Shown here one piece after another: positions 12,436-21,123 of a stretch of 64,000 nt of DNA. A program made the position numbers and the translations under genes. The notes beneath the pieces are model-generated. The model saw only the letters and a program-made list of their open reading frames with translations. It was not told the origin of the DNA and did not search any database. How positions within the stretch are numbered: position 1 is the stretch's first letter; each line of letters begins with the position of its first letter. Source of the stretch: Acanthosepion pharaonis. Lineage: Eukaryota; Mollusca; Cephalopoda; Sepiida; Sepiidae. The stretch spans positions 1,465,001 through 1,529,000 of the forward strand of contig CAHIKZ030000391.1 in NCBI GenBank assembly GCA_903632075.3, given 5' to 3'.

Positions 12436-12439
<4 letters not shown>
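11848..12439 (+). mobile_element. Non-autonomous Helitron, 5' end merged with (TA)n
   Basis: The 3' end is CTAGT at 12435-12439, and the last 300 bp match the Helitron at 26509-27018 closely: shared TTTTTAAAGCTGATCGTTTT, TTCGCAGTGTGAG, CAGCACGGCAAAGGGCACTC, CGTACGATTTTTGAATCAAG. The 5' end TATATAAGGCAGGAGG corresponds to TCTATAAAAGGCAGG of that copy, but a (TA)n tract (11848-11917) has replaced or swollen the terminal bases. No Rep or helicase is encoded. The 118-codon frame at 11938-12294 is non-coding Helitron body. Confidence 0.8.

Positions 12440-12441
<2 letters not shown>

Positions 12442-12479
<38 letters not shown>
12442..12479. repeat. (TA)19 microsatellite
   Basis: Between the Helitron end and the large palindrome. 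Confidence 0.97.
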
Positions 12480-12480
<1 letters not shown>

Positions 12481-12482
<2 letters not shown>

Positions 12483-13017
12483 GAAATGGACAAGGTCCGA
12501 CAATTTATTTATTAAAGACATATTTTTATGTTTAACGTTGTTATTTTATAGATACAAGTATTTAAGCAAATGCTCTGTTTATGATAAACAGTATTAAATA
12601 AAATTTACCGGCCTGAATGTCGAGAAATTTTCATAGAAAATTTTCGTTCTTTGAATTCGAACCTGCATCTATACGGAACCGTCATATACGCTGACGTGCC
12701 TTTACCGCTTGGCACGTCAGCGTATATGACGGTTCCGTATAGGATGCAGGTTCGAATCCTGTCAAAGAACGAATATTTTCTATGAAAATTTCTACCGAAC
12801 GCTTCTTTGTAGCCTAGCGGTAAGGCACGTCAGCGTATATGGCGGTTCCGTATAGGATGCAGGTTCGAATCCTGTCAAAGAACGAATATTTTCTATGAAA
12901 ATTTCTCGGACATTCAGGCCGGTAAATGTTTTTTAATACTGTTTATCATAAACAGAGCATTTACTTAAATACTTGTATCTATAAAATAACAACGTTAAAC
13001 ATAAAAATATGTCTTTA

Positions 13018-13019
<2 letters not shown>
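12481..13019. mobile_element. Large palindromic element with tRNA-like core (family P1, copy 1)
   Basis: The left arm at 12513-12717 is the near-perfect reverse complement of roughly 12800-13019, giving arms of about 205-215 bp. Shared arm motifs include CTCTGTTTATGATAAACAG, ACCGGCCTGAATGTC and AAATTTTCATAGAAAAT. The innermost part of both arms is a tRNA-like sequence, complete in the right arm (12803-12882), 5'-truncated in the left arm on the minus strand, and with an extra partial copy at 12711-12771. The outermost AAGAAATGGACAAGGTCCG (12481) has no partner on the right, where (TA)n/(TG)n begins. That right end is intact in the copy at 52698-53010. A diverged third copy lies at 49150-49540. 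No protein is encoded, so it must be mobilised in trans or be a fold-back by-product. Confidence 0.8.
12803..12882 (+). tRNA. tRNA-like sequence with long variable arm (anticodon position GTA)
   Basis: An 80-nt cloverleaf can be drawn by eye. The acceptor stem TTCTTTG/CAAAGAA is 7 bp and perfect. The D stem is GCCT/AGGC. The anticodon stem CGTCA/TGGCG has a 7-nt loop GCGTATA, placing GTA at the anticodon position but with C instead of U at position 33. A 14-nt variable region can pair TCC/GGA, and the T arm is GCAGG-TTCGAAT-CCTGT. The A box (TAGCCTAGCGGTAAGGC) and B box (GGTTCGAATCC) are good, and a TTTT Pol III stop follows at 12890. A long variable arm is normal for Leu/Ser tRNAs, not animal cytosolic Tyr. 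With its position inside a mobile palindrome, this suggests a tRNA-derived promoter rather than a working tRNA. Confidence 0.5.

Positions 13020-13094
<75 letters not shown>
13020..13094. repeat. (TA)n-(TG)n-(TA)n microsatellite
   Basis: Compound tract replacing the right end of the palindrome. The next 450 bp (13095-13548) contain nothing recognised. Confidence 0.97.
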
Positions 13095-13097
<3 letters not shown>

Positions 13098-13546
13098 TAA
13101 TCATTTTACTGCAGTTCTGTTAATTCTATTACTCAGTTGTGTCGGAAAACGCGTGTAGGTCAATTTTATTTTTACTCCTGACACTAGTAAATTTTTTAAT
13201 ATTGTCAGGGCACGAACAGATAATAACACACCTTTGTTTATTTCCGAAAAATCGAGAACACCAGATTTAGTGAAGAATAACTGCTGTCAAAAACAATCAA
13301 AATAATATTTGCAGCTTATCAGATGCCAACTTCTAATAACAATAATTGCCTTTCAGACGATGTACATCAGATTTTCTTGCCAACAATTTGTTTAAATTTA
13401 ATATTCAATGCTTGTCAGTGAAACGTGCTTAGAATGTAATTCTTATTTTAGGCTAAAGTTAAACATTTGTTTCTTTTAGATTATACTGTTAATAAATATT
13501 GGCATCGGGAACGAGAAATATGGCATTAGCTTAAAAATGAATAATT

Positions 13547-13548
<2 letters not shown>

Positions 13549-13598
<50 letters not shown>

Positions 13599-13916
13599 TA
13601 TAGGATTGGTGTATACGGAATAAATTCTAATAACCAGCAAATACTATTCTTAATAGAGTTCTCAATACAGCGTAGAGCAAATATAATTATTTATTCAAAA
13701 ATTATAACATAAATATGGTAAAAAATCACTAAAAAAATAGCCATTTTGTTTCAACGCTTCTGGTGCCTTATCAAGTGATGGTGTTGAATGAGAAATAAAG
13801 AGTTTATTCTACATTCAACACCATCACTTGATAAGATACCATCATTCGATACCACAGCAAAAGCGTTGAAACAAATGTGTATTTTTGTATTAATTTTTTA
13901 TAACATATTTATGTTA

Positions 13917-13987
<71 letters not shown>
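13549..13987. mobile_element. Palindromic element family P2, copy 1, flanked by (TA)n
   Basis: (TA)n tracts at 13549-13596 and 13917-13987 bracket an inverted repeat. The left arm runs GTATAGGATTGGTGTATACG..AATTATAACATAAATATGG..CATTTTGTTTCAACGC..TTATCAAGTGATGG. The right arm repeats the inner part inverted (CCATCACTTGATAAG..GCGTTGAAAC..TATAACATATTTATG) with an insertion of about 30 nt. The outer left arm has no partner here but is matched in the copy at 52371-52661, where the right side is the complete one. Inner arms resemble hammerhead cores (TTGATAAG, GAAACA). Confidence 0.7.
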
Positions 13988-13989
<2 letters not shown>

Positions 13990-14315
13990 ATTCGGATAGG
14001 GGTCAGATTTTATTTAGGATTTCAGTTTTTTTTATAGCGCAGCATTTGTCCGCCATGTTTGAAGCGTATAACACTGTTGATAATTTTCTAATTTTTTTCA
14101 AAAAGAATCTGAAAGCTTTTATTTGTAGGATATAACAGATTCAGCTTTAATCCGCTTATTGATAGTTTATATTATTTTAAAAGGTCTATTAATATTAAAA
14201 AAAATCAAAAAAAACTTCTCTATTTCCGATCAATATACGACTTTACTGCCGGTTTAAGACCCTTTCCCTGAGTTAAATCTCATTGATAGAAGTTAATGCC
14301 TAGTCCACCTGCAGC
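13988..14315. other. No recognised gene
   Basis: AT-rich, no supportable feature. Confidence 0.4.
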
Positions 14316-14565
14316 AGAATGATCGTCTTAGGTATGACGATAAACTACATCTGGCAGTCCCCCGCCCCAGGTCCACCCTAACTAATCTAGGCAATAACTG
14401 CTGTTAGGATCGCCACAATGGGCAAATAATTAAGCGAAAGTTGGGTTAAAAAATTACGAAATTATATAATTACATTTTCATCGTAAAAATACCTGAAATA
14501 CATTTTCGAAGAAAATAAATTACCAGTAATACATTTTCGTAAATTCAATTACTAATTTCCCCATA
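14316..14565 (-). repeat. Dispersed SINE-like repeat, family B
   Basis: Minus-strand copy with GATAAACTACATCTGGCAG, AATGGGCAAATAATTAAG and the CAGTAATACATTTTCG tail units. Confidence 0.6.
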
Positions 14566-14950
14566 AAATTAAATTTCAGTATTAAATGACCCATAAGGAG
14601 TTGATATGCCGCTACACAAACCTGCTGAATTGCGCAACGACGGAAAAATTTCAATCGCAGTGCGTTTTTATGTGTTGATGCATCCCCACGGACAACAGCT
14701 CTAGAATGATTCAAAACAAATGCTACATATTCCAGTTTACTATTTAACCCATAACTTGGGGTCCAGAGGTGCATTTCAGATCTTTTATACGTCTGTGAAT
14801 ATTACGAAAACGGATTGAAACCGAACTCGTCCCTAAGAGTTTGCATTCTTTGCCTATTGTATTAAACATTACTTGAAAACGACAAAAAAGACTGACAATC
14901 TGTTTTTAACTAGAGGAAAGAAATGATTTCATAATGTTAACACTTCCAGA
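14566..14950. other. No recognised gene
   Basis: Nothing supportable. Confidence 0.4.
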
Positions 14951-15760
14951 ACGAAAATGTTCTCTTTTAATCGTTTGAGTGAACCCCTTTTTCCTTCCAT
15001 CAGCATGGCTGATGCTAACCTCAACGCATATCTCGCACTAAAGTTTTCCGCTGACATGAAATGGAAATATGATATTGAATCAATTGCTAAGTTCACAGCT
15101 AGGAAGTTTAGCTCTTTGCATCGTGCTAGACAATTTTTCTCGACAGAAATTATTTTATATATTTATAAGTCTACCATTCGTCATTGCTTTGAATATAGCT
15201 GTCATATCTGGTCTGGTCCTCGTGTTCTATATTTAGAGATTCTTGATAAAATCTGTAGAATAATCTGCAATGCTATTGTTTCAAACTTGGTATCTCGGCT
15301 TCAGTCCCTTTTCCACCGCCATAAAGTAGCTTCCCTGTGCCTTTTCTATAAATAATTTGATGGTAATTGGTTTCGATGATATATTCGCTATGGAACTTCG
15401 ACTATATGAATTTATGCGCAGTACTAAATTGGTGGAAATGTCTCATTCTTTTACAGATGTAATGGCTAGATGTAACCGTAAGTTCTATGCTAACCGTTTC
15501 TTTTTCGCACTTCTCACTTGTGGAAATCTCTTCTCGCTTTTGTTTTTCCATTTATCTTTCATGTTAAAAATTTAAATGCAATGCCAATAGTTATATATTG
15601 TCTTATTAATCCCTCTAGTTATATTGTTCTCGCTTCATAATAGTATATTTTTTGTCATATTCTCTAACACTCCTAGTACCCGTTGCTTCTTAGTGTCTTT
15701 ATTGCCTTCTTGTAGTGAAATGATTAAAAACATAATTTAATGGGGTAGTATCCCATTAAT
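14951..15760 (+). pseudogene. CR1/jockey-like LINE 3' fragment
   Basis: A 132-codon open stretch (14957-15355) reads as the region after the reverse transcriptase catalytic core. Landmarks are LKFSADMKWKYDIESIAKF, SLHRARQFFSTE, YIYKSTIRHCFEYSCHIWSG, LDKICRIICNAIVSNL and RLQSLFHRHKVASLCLFYK. After a stop at 15355 the homology continues out of frame to a 3' UTR with TTAGTGTCTTTATTGCCTTC. It is a 5'-truncated copy of the same LINE as at 16 and 36 kb but of an older or different subfamily. The endonuclease and YxDD motif are absent. Confidence 0.85.
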
Positions 15761-15999
15761 ACTAACCGTAATATTATGAAAATAAAAATACATGTTGCCA
15801 TTATTTATCGATCGCTTTAAAAAATCAGATTATAATTTTAGGTTTTACTTAATGCTTATTTTTGTAATGCCTATTTGGAGGATAGTCTTTTTAAATCACA
15901 GATACAATAACGTCTTCGAACAATACTCGGTCAGACGCCGCTACTTCCCAAATATATATAATTTATTCCTGCCTCAAAAACAAATCTAGTCTCGCAGAC

Positions 16000-16878
16000 A
16001 AAACTCACTTGGCCGTGCGTCTCGAAAAGGACCTCCAATCGATTGTGAATTGGGGCATGAATTGGCTGGTCAACTTCAACGATTCGAAGACAAAACTGCT
16101 CTCTATTAATCACCACAGAGATCCTTCCCTTCCCTCCATTAGAATGTCTGACGCTCAACTTCTCGAGAGCAACCCTCTGCGGCTTCTCGGTCTCACGTTG
16201 ACTGCTGACCTGAGATGGAATAAATACATTGAGTCAATTGCCTCGTCCACTGCAAGGAAAGTTGGCTCCCTGAGCCGCGCTAGGACGTTTTTCTCCCCGT
16301 AGTCGATCTTCCAGATCTACAAATCAACAATTCGCCCTTGCATGGAGTATTGCTGCCATATATGGTCTGGCGCCCCTTCTGTTTGCCTCGGGGTTCTTGA
16401 TAGGCTCCAGAGGCCGATATGCAATATAGTTGGCTCTGCTCCAGCGTCTCGTCTACAGTCACAGACTTTCTCACAGACGCGCCGTCTCCTCCCTCTGTCT
16501 GTTCTACAAATACTTTCATGGCAATTGCTCCGAGGAGCTGCATTCGCTGGTTCCCAGACGTCATGGGTTCAAGCGACCTACGAGGCTGGCATCACGCTCT
16601 CACCCCTTCACTGTCAAATCTCCTAAATGTAGCCGTCTCTTCTACTCTAATAGCTTCATGTCTCGCACCTCTCGCCTGTGGAACTCCCTTCCCTATTTCT
16701 GCTTCCCTGTGAGCTATAATCTCCAGCTATTCAAGAGTAATGTCAATCGACATCTCCAGTTGCCTTGATCTATCTACTACCCTGATCCTTTCTTCTATCA
16801 CTCCTATCTGATCTTGCTCTAAACTTTCTGTAACCCCTTGCGTCCTAGTGGCTTCCCGCCTTGCTTGGGGGAAATGCT

Positions 16879-16881
<3 letters not shown>
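16000..16881 (+). pseudogene. CR1/jockey-like LINE 3' fragment (best-preserved copy)
   Basis: The frame from 16009 reads LEKDLQSIVNWGMNWLVNFN, KTKLLSINHHRDPSLPSIRM, LRLLGLTLTADLRWNKYIES and SLSRARTFFSP, then a TAG at 16300. Homology goes on through IYKSTIRPCMEYCCHIWSGA, a frameshift near 16450, LCLFYKYFHGNCSEELHSLV, TSRLWNSLPYFCFP and a natural end LFKSNVNRHLQLP at 16768. The 3' UTR has CCTTGCTTGGGGGAAATG. It runs straight into (TA)n at 16882, suggesting the microsatellite grew from the LINE tail. One stop and one frameshift make it non-functional; all 5' parts are missing. Confidence 0.88.
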
Positions 16882-16943
<62 letters not shown>

Positions 16944-16973
16944 GAAAGCGGCGTCTGACCGAGCATTGTTCGA

Positions 16974-17039
<66 letters not shown>
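16882..17039. repeat. (TA)n, then (CA)n-(TA)n
   Basis: TA tract 16882-16941, then 34 unique bases, then CA 16976-17017 and TA 17018-17039. Confidence 0.97.
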
Positions 17040-17271
17040 TTGTTTATGGTGCGGTTCGTCAAAAATGTGGAAGTTTCTTTTCATTTTTCATTTCAACTTT
17101 TGGAAGTAAAGTCTTATGATCCAGATCCCTTTAAAAGGATTCTGATGAAATAACTTATTACATGGAACCTTAAAGTGGTCTGTTTTTATTCAAACATATT
17201 TGCTCTGAATTTACATTGAGCTCTCTGTATATCATCCTCCTTGGGTCTACCGGTTTACCGGTTTTTAAACT

Positions 17272-17291
17272 ATATATATATATTTTATATA

Positions 17292-17332
<41 letters not shown>
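17272..17332. repeat. Interrupted (TA)n
   Basis: Two TA tracts separated by TTTTATATAAAC. Confidence 0.9.
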
Positions 17333-17335
<3 letters not shown>

Positions 17336-17569
17336 TTAAAATAACGTTATGGAAGGTAAAACCTAACTGAAATATATTGGAAAATTTTAAAACTTTCTTC
17401 TGAAATCAAAAGTATATGAAGTTTAAACAAAATGAATAAAAAGATTAATTGATTTTCTTTTTACTTCTTATCAACTATTCGCAGGTTAATTAAATCTAGA
17501 AAATAGTTTAAGACAATTAGATAATAATGCCTTAGCGATAGATGTAGTAATAATTTACCCAAAAAGAAG

Positions 17570-17665
17570 AAGGGGTGAATTCACACCTACCCCAAACATG
17601 AGAAAATATAACGAAACCAACGGCAAATGGAACTCGGCTCCCCGAATAAAAAAGAGAACATATTT
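17570..17665 (-). repeat. tRNA-derived SINE fragment, family E
   Basis: The reverse strand reads GGAGCCGAGTTCCATTTGCC, a B-box-like motif, then a CGTTATATTTTCTCATG tail. Compare GAGCCGAGTTCGAACTCC at 25.6 kb and GAGCCGAGTTCGAACTC at 62.6 kb. Confidence 0.45.
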
Positions 17666-17678
17666 TAATGAGTTACTG

Positions 17679-17951
17679 TTAAAAACTGGCAAAAATATAT
17701 TCATTTGTAGAGAAAAACATATCCTGTATCAAATTTTTGATGACATCTTTCCTCATTATGTGCCCAGGTAATTTCAACATTTTCCTTAAAACTTTGTCAT
17801 TGGTCAGTTTCATGATCGTCTTTCTGTAAAACCACATCTCTGCTGTCTCGAGTATTTTTTTTTTATTCTTCCCTGAGATTGTCAAGCATTCAAATGCCAT
17901 ACAGGAGGCCAGTCTTGTTTTCTTTGTGTCCAACAGTTTTTCTCTAAACAT
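17679..17951 (-). pseudogene. RTE-like LINE C-terminal fragment
   Basis: The 90-codon minus-strand frame contains EMWFYRKTIMKLTNDKVLRK and then LPGHIMRKDVIKNLIQD. RTE-like LINE proteins have here EMWFYRRMLRIPWT..NEEVLRRM..FLGHIMRKxxLENL, so the block between is shortened by a deletion. Upstream of EMWF the resemblance fades. Another, longer minus-strand copy lies at 62000-63140. Confidence 0.7.
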
Positions 17952-18007
17952 TAAAAAAAAAAAATTAAAAGAAAAAAAAATTAGTAAAAATGCTTTATGT
18001 ATATATA

Positions 18008-18174
18008 CAGTGTAACACGGATATAAGGGAGTTGTCGGGACCGGAGAAGAAGTCTCTTATATCCGGATTCCTCTTATATCCGGGTTTGGTCTATTTTATA
18101 TACATTAACACAGGATCTAATTTGGGACCAGAGAAAATCTCTCTTATATCCGGATTTCTCTTATATCCGGGTTA

Positions 18175-18178
<4 letters not shown>
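18008..18178. mobile_element. Pogo/Tigger-like MITE
   Basis: Inverted termini CAGTGTAACACGGATATAAG and CTTATATCCGGGTTACACT are flanked by TA. The inside holds two copies each of CTTATATCCGG-type repeats, so one half is a diverged reduplication of the other. Length is about 171 bp with no coding sequence. The CAG-start termini and TA target fit non-autonomous pogo-type Tc1/mariner elements. Confidence 0.7.

Positions 18179-18216
<38 letters not shown>
18178..18216. repeat. (TA)19 microsatellite
   Basis: Adjoins the MITE and the family D repeat. Confidence 0.95.
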
Positions 18217-18219
<3 letters not shown>

Positions 18220-18375
18220 GAAATCTACTCTTAAGGTGTGCTATATTTATGGGATAAAGTGCCCAATATCAGAAATAGAGCGTGTGTAAATATAAAAGTG
18301 AACATTGAAGTCAACACTTAGAGGCGATAGGCTGTTTTTAATCTAGAAACAATCGTCAGGCGACGAGTGTTGTTT
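18217..18375 (-). repeat. Dispersed repeat family D with hammerhead-like 5' part
   Basis: Plus-strand reading: GGGATAAAGTGCCCAATATC, GAAATAGAGCGTGTGTAAAT, GTGAACATTGAAGTCAACAC. The same order occurs at 44721-44838 and 58680-58815, with a short piece at 48190-48215. All copies abut (TA)n. The biologically sensible strand appears to be minus, since the hammerhead-like fold is on that strand. Confidence 0.7.
18312..18372 (-). ncRNA. Hammerhead-ribozyme-like motif (one core base altered)
   Basis: On the minus strand: stem I CAACACT (18372-18366) pairs perfectly with AGTGTTG (18318-18312), with an internal loop and a CG/GC pair next to the junction. The core CTGACGA sits at 18359-18353, then a weak stem II. 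The GAAA position reads AAAA, i.e. the essential G is mutated. The stem III sequence ACA-GCC-TAT is followed by the cleavage-type C. The layout is type I hammerhead, but this copy should be inactive. I infer homology with known hammerheads; it is a by-eye fold. Confidence 0.5.
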
Positions 18376-18589
18376 CCTTTAAGTCCAAATAAATGATATT
18401 AAGATCAAGCATGGGTGGGGCTGAATTCTCAGATATATTGTTTTTAGCAGATTTTTTTTTTTTTTGCTTCATAAAATACTGGATATAAACGTAGATAACT
18501 TACATTTATCAAGCGTGTTGATAGTGTCCTGACATGAAATAGAAAGATTTACAACACACCAAATGACTAAACGTTAGCCAACTGTCGTC

Positions 18590-18800
18590 TCGATGTGGTG
18601 CAATTGTTAGTAAGCTACAAAAGTTATGACTGAGTAGTGAGTTCTATCCTCAGTGAGTGCCCCATAATTTCTGCCTTGTGCCACATCAAAGCGACTCTTA
18701 TCAAACATCCATTTTCTCGCTATGTCATTTCCGACCGAGTAGTGAGTTCGATCATCCTAGTACTCCACACTTTTGGCCTTGTGCCATAACTAAGCTACGC
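18590..18800 (+). repeat. tRNA-derived SINE-like sequence, dimeric
   Basis: Two B-box-like blocks in the same frame of repeats: GTAGTGAGTTCTATCCTC (about 18635) and GTAGTGAGTTCGATCATCC (about 18742), each followed by a CTTGTGCCA stretch. An A-box-like GATGTGGTGCAATTGTTAG precedes the first. Confidence 0.4.
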
Positions 18801-18984
18801 TTAGAAAATCACCTTATGTTTAGTTATTTGGTCGAAAAAAAAAACTTCTTATCGTCTCTCATTTTATAGATCGTTTGATTCTAAAAAAAAATTTTTTAAA
18901 ACCGTAGCAAAGCAATAAAGCCACTGAGTCCGAGAGAATATGAGAAAATAAAACATTAAGGAGAGAGGACAATAAAAGAACAGT

Positions 18985-19155
18985 TTTTAAGTAGAGATAT
19001 TGTATCGCCTGGAACCACCTCTAAATTGCTGCTGTTCCCAGCTCAACCCTAACCCTGGATGGAAGCACCTGTCAGGGTCTGAGCTATGGGCAAATAGTGA
19101 GCACCCCCATGCAAAATCACTATGAAAGTATAAATATACATTTTAATAAATAAAA
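18985..19155 (-). repeat. Dispersed SINE-like repeat, family B
   Basis: Contains GGAACCACCTCTAAATTGC and GAGCTATGGGCAAATAGTG as in the other minus-strand copies; truncated in the AT-rich part. Confidence 0.6.
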
Positions 19156-19620
19156 ACACATGCACATTTCCTGATATCTTCGATGTGTCATTTGAGTGTT
19201 AAATTCGCGAAGCTTTCTTTCCTCCTTATTTCTCTAGTCTATTACTGCTGTCTCTTCTCTTATGGGTCGCAACTATTTCGTTTCCGAATGTCTGTTCTCT
19301 TTAAAATGTCTGCATTTCTTACATTCTCTGCCTCGTGCAGTTCAAACATTTAGCAGTAGAATCCAGCTACAATGGCCTGGCAACATGTCGTTTCCTGTGA
19401 ATATATTTCTACCCTCGCTGTATATTGAAAAGTAGATATTACTTATAAACCCGGCAGTAATGCCTTCGTTTCTAACGTTTCATCTCGAACTTTTAATATA
19501 TTAATCAGTTACTGAAGAGAATCAATCATGATTCGTATAAACCTTCAGATTTCTGCGGCAAAATTGAAATATGTCGGCTACGCTACCCGGATATTTGAAA
19601 TTCACTTCCGAGATATTTGG
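19156..19620. other. No recognised gene
   Basis: Nothing supportable. Confidence 0.4.
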
Positions 19621-19624
19621 AAGT

Positions 19625-19716
19625 ACTTGTGGCGAAATGGATTGCGGGCTTTCAATGTAAAATCGGATAGCCGAGTTCGAATACCAACCGAGTTAGGTTC
19701 GTTTACGCGTAAATAA
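19625..19716 (+). repeat. tRNA-derived SINE, family E
   Basis: A-box-like GTGGCGAAATGGATTGCGGG and B-box GAGTTCGAATACC in tRNA spacing, followed by GTTCGTTTACGCGTAA, which matches the CATTCACTTACGTACC tail of the copies at 24.3, 25.6 and 62.6 kb. Confidence 0.6.
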
Positions 19717-19849
19717 TACTCGTCAAAGATATGAATCTATCACTTTCCCCGCAGCTATGGGTTAAATAGCAGGATAAGCTTGTTTTTTTTATCTTTGTTT
19801 GCATTCTAGAGAATGTGACTGTATAAAATCCCTGATGTATCTGTCTATA

Positions 19850-20175
19850 TTTTTGAGATGAGGTAATATGTACATTATTCGGATTATTTTCCTCATCTTT
19901 GCCGCCATATTTATTACAACGTTTCGGCCGTTGTACGCTCCGGCCTTCTTCAGGTGGTTGGAATGTTGAACTGAACCCTTTATTTCGCTCACTGGGGTAG
20001 ACTGTTCTAGTTACACGTGCCATGTTTAATGGATGTCAGTTATCGGTTATCGGTTATCTCCTGTTAATTTCCCTCTGAAAGTTCTCCATCGCCATAGCTG
20101 GGTATTGAACTCACACTTTTTGGGTCCTGTCACCGAATCTAACCAACGCCTTTATCCACTGTGCCATGAGAACAT
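19850..20175 (-). repeat. Composite SINE, family F
   Basis: Left arm ACATTATTCGGATTATT..ACAACGTTTCGGCCGTTG..CCTTCTTCAGGTGG. The tRNA-like head is on the minus strand: TGGCACAGTGGATAAAGGCG (A box) and GAGTTCAATACCC (B box). The right arm is lost. The minus strand carries CTGAAGA, the 5-bp stem GGCCG/CGGCC and GAAACGTTGTA, an almost complete hammerhead-like core. Confidence 0.65.
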
Positions 20176-20384
20176 CTGTGTATGAATTTCTGGATATTAT
20201 AAACCTATAAACCTTCAGCCACTTTTTTTTTTACGAGTGCTCATATTGCAATTGTTGCTGCTATCCCCATGTTTTTACCAGAGCTCATATTGCAATTTTT
20301 GTTGTTATTATCGTTTTTCTCTTGCACTCCTTATTACTGGTTCCCATATTGTATTTATTTCTATGCTTGGTCAAAGTTTGAGTT

Positions 20385-20475
20385 CAATACCCGGTTTAGG
20401 CAGTGGAGAACTTTCAGAGGGAAATTAACAGGAGATAATGGATAACTGTCATCAATTAAAACATGGCACGTGTAT
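20385..20475 (+). repeat. Family F SINE fragment, opposite orientation
   Basis: GAGTTCAATACCCGG (B box), GGCAGTGGAGAACTTTCAG and AATTAACAGGAGATAATGG match the body of 20.0-20.15 kb on the other strand. It forms an inverted pair with that copy at about 230-bp spacing. Confidence 0.6.
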
Positions 20476-21120
20476 AATGCTGAAAAATAGTCATAGAAAA
20501 GTTTTTTTTATAAAATTGACATATGCAAGTAGAGTGTTAATAATTTCGTTCTTAAAAAATAAATTCGTTTCGAATTATAAAAACAACAAAAAGATATCTC
20601 CTTTATCAATAATTAGTCATTCTGGAATAACTTTACTTTCATGTTATTTTCTGCTATTATAGGTAGGAAAGTTTTGTCTGAATTTCCTTAATGGATAATT
20701 GCCAGTTCTTAATGGTCTTAATTAGATTTTCTCTCAACTAATTATCTAGCTTAAAAAAAAAATCAAGGTAAGTCTTAAGTTGTATGAATTTATTAAATAA
20801 AGCATTTACTGGACAACCAAAAACATGTTTTAAGTTGTCTATGTTTTTCCAAATTAATTTTCAACGCTGAGTCCGAAAATCATACCATTATCTGCTAAGT
20901 TGTGTTTTTTGTTATAAGTCCGATCTTCTGACTAAATCGATTATATTTTTGTGATATTATTGATTACATTTTCACGTACAAAATAAGTTTTTAAAAGAAA
21001 AAAATGTTTTCGAGCACAATCTATTAATCAAATTTTACAAACTTCGATTCCAATAAATTGAATAGTATGATTTATGAATGTAAGTACATGTAAGTTGCAT
21101 GTTACGCCAACATTGTTTAA
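20476..21120. other. No recognised gene
   Basis: AT-rich, nothing supportable. Confidence 0.4.
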
Positions 21121-21123
21121 AAT

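Noticed and set aside
12711..12882. Two tandem functional tRNA genes
   Set aside because: The first lacks the 5' acceptor and D-arm half. The second has C33 and an atypical variable arm and lies inside a repeated palindrome, so a tRNA-derived promoter is more likely.
18040..18170. Four CTTATATCCGG repeats resembling a small repeat-spacer array
   Set aside because: They are the duplicated halves of a MITE in a eukaryotic genome; spacing is irregular.
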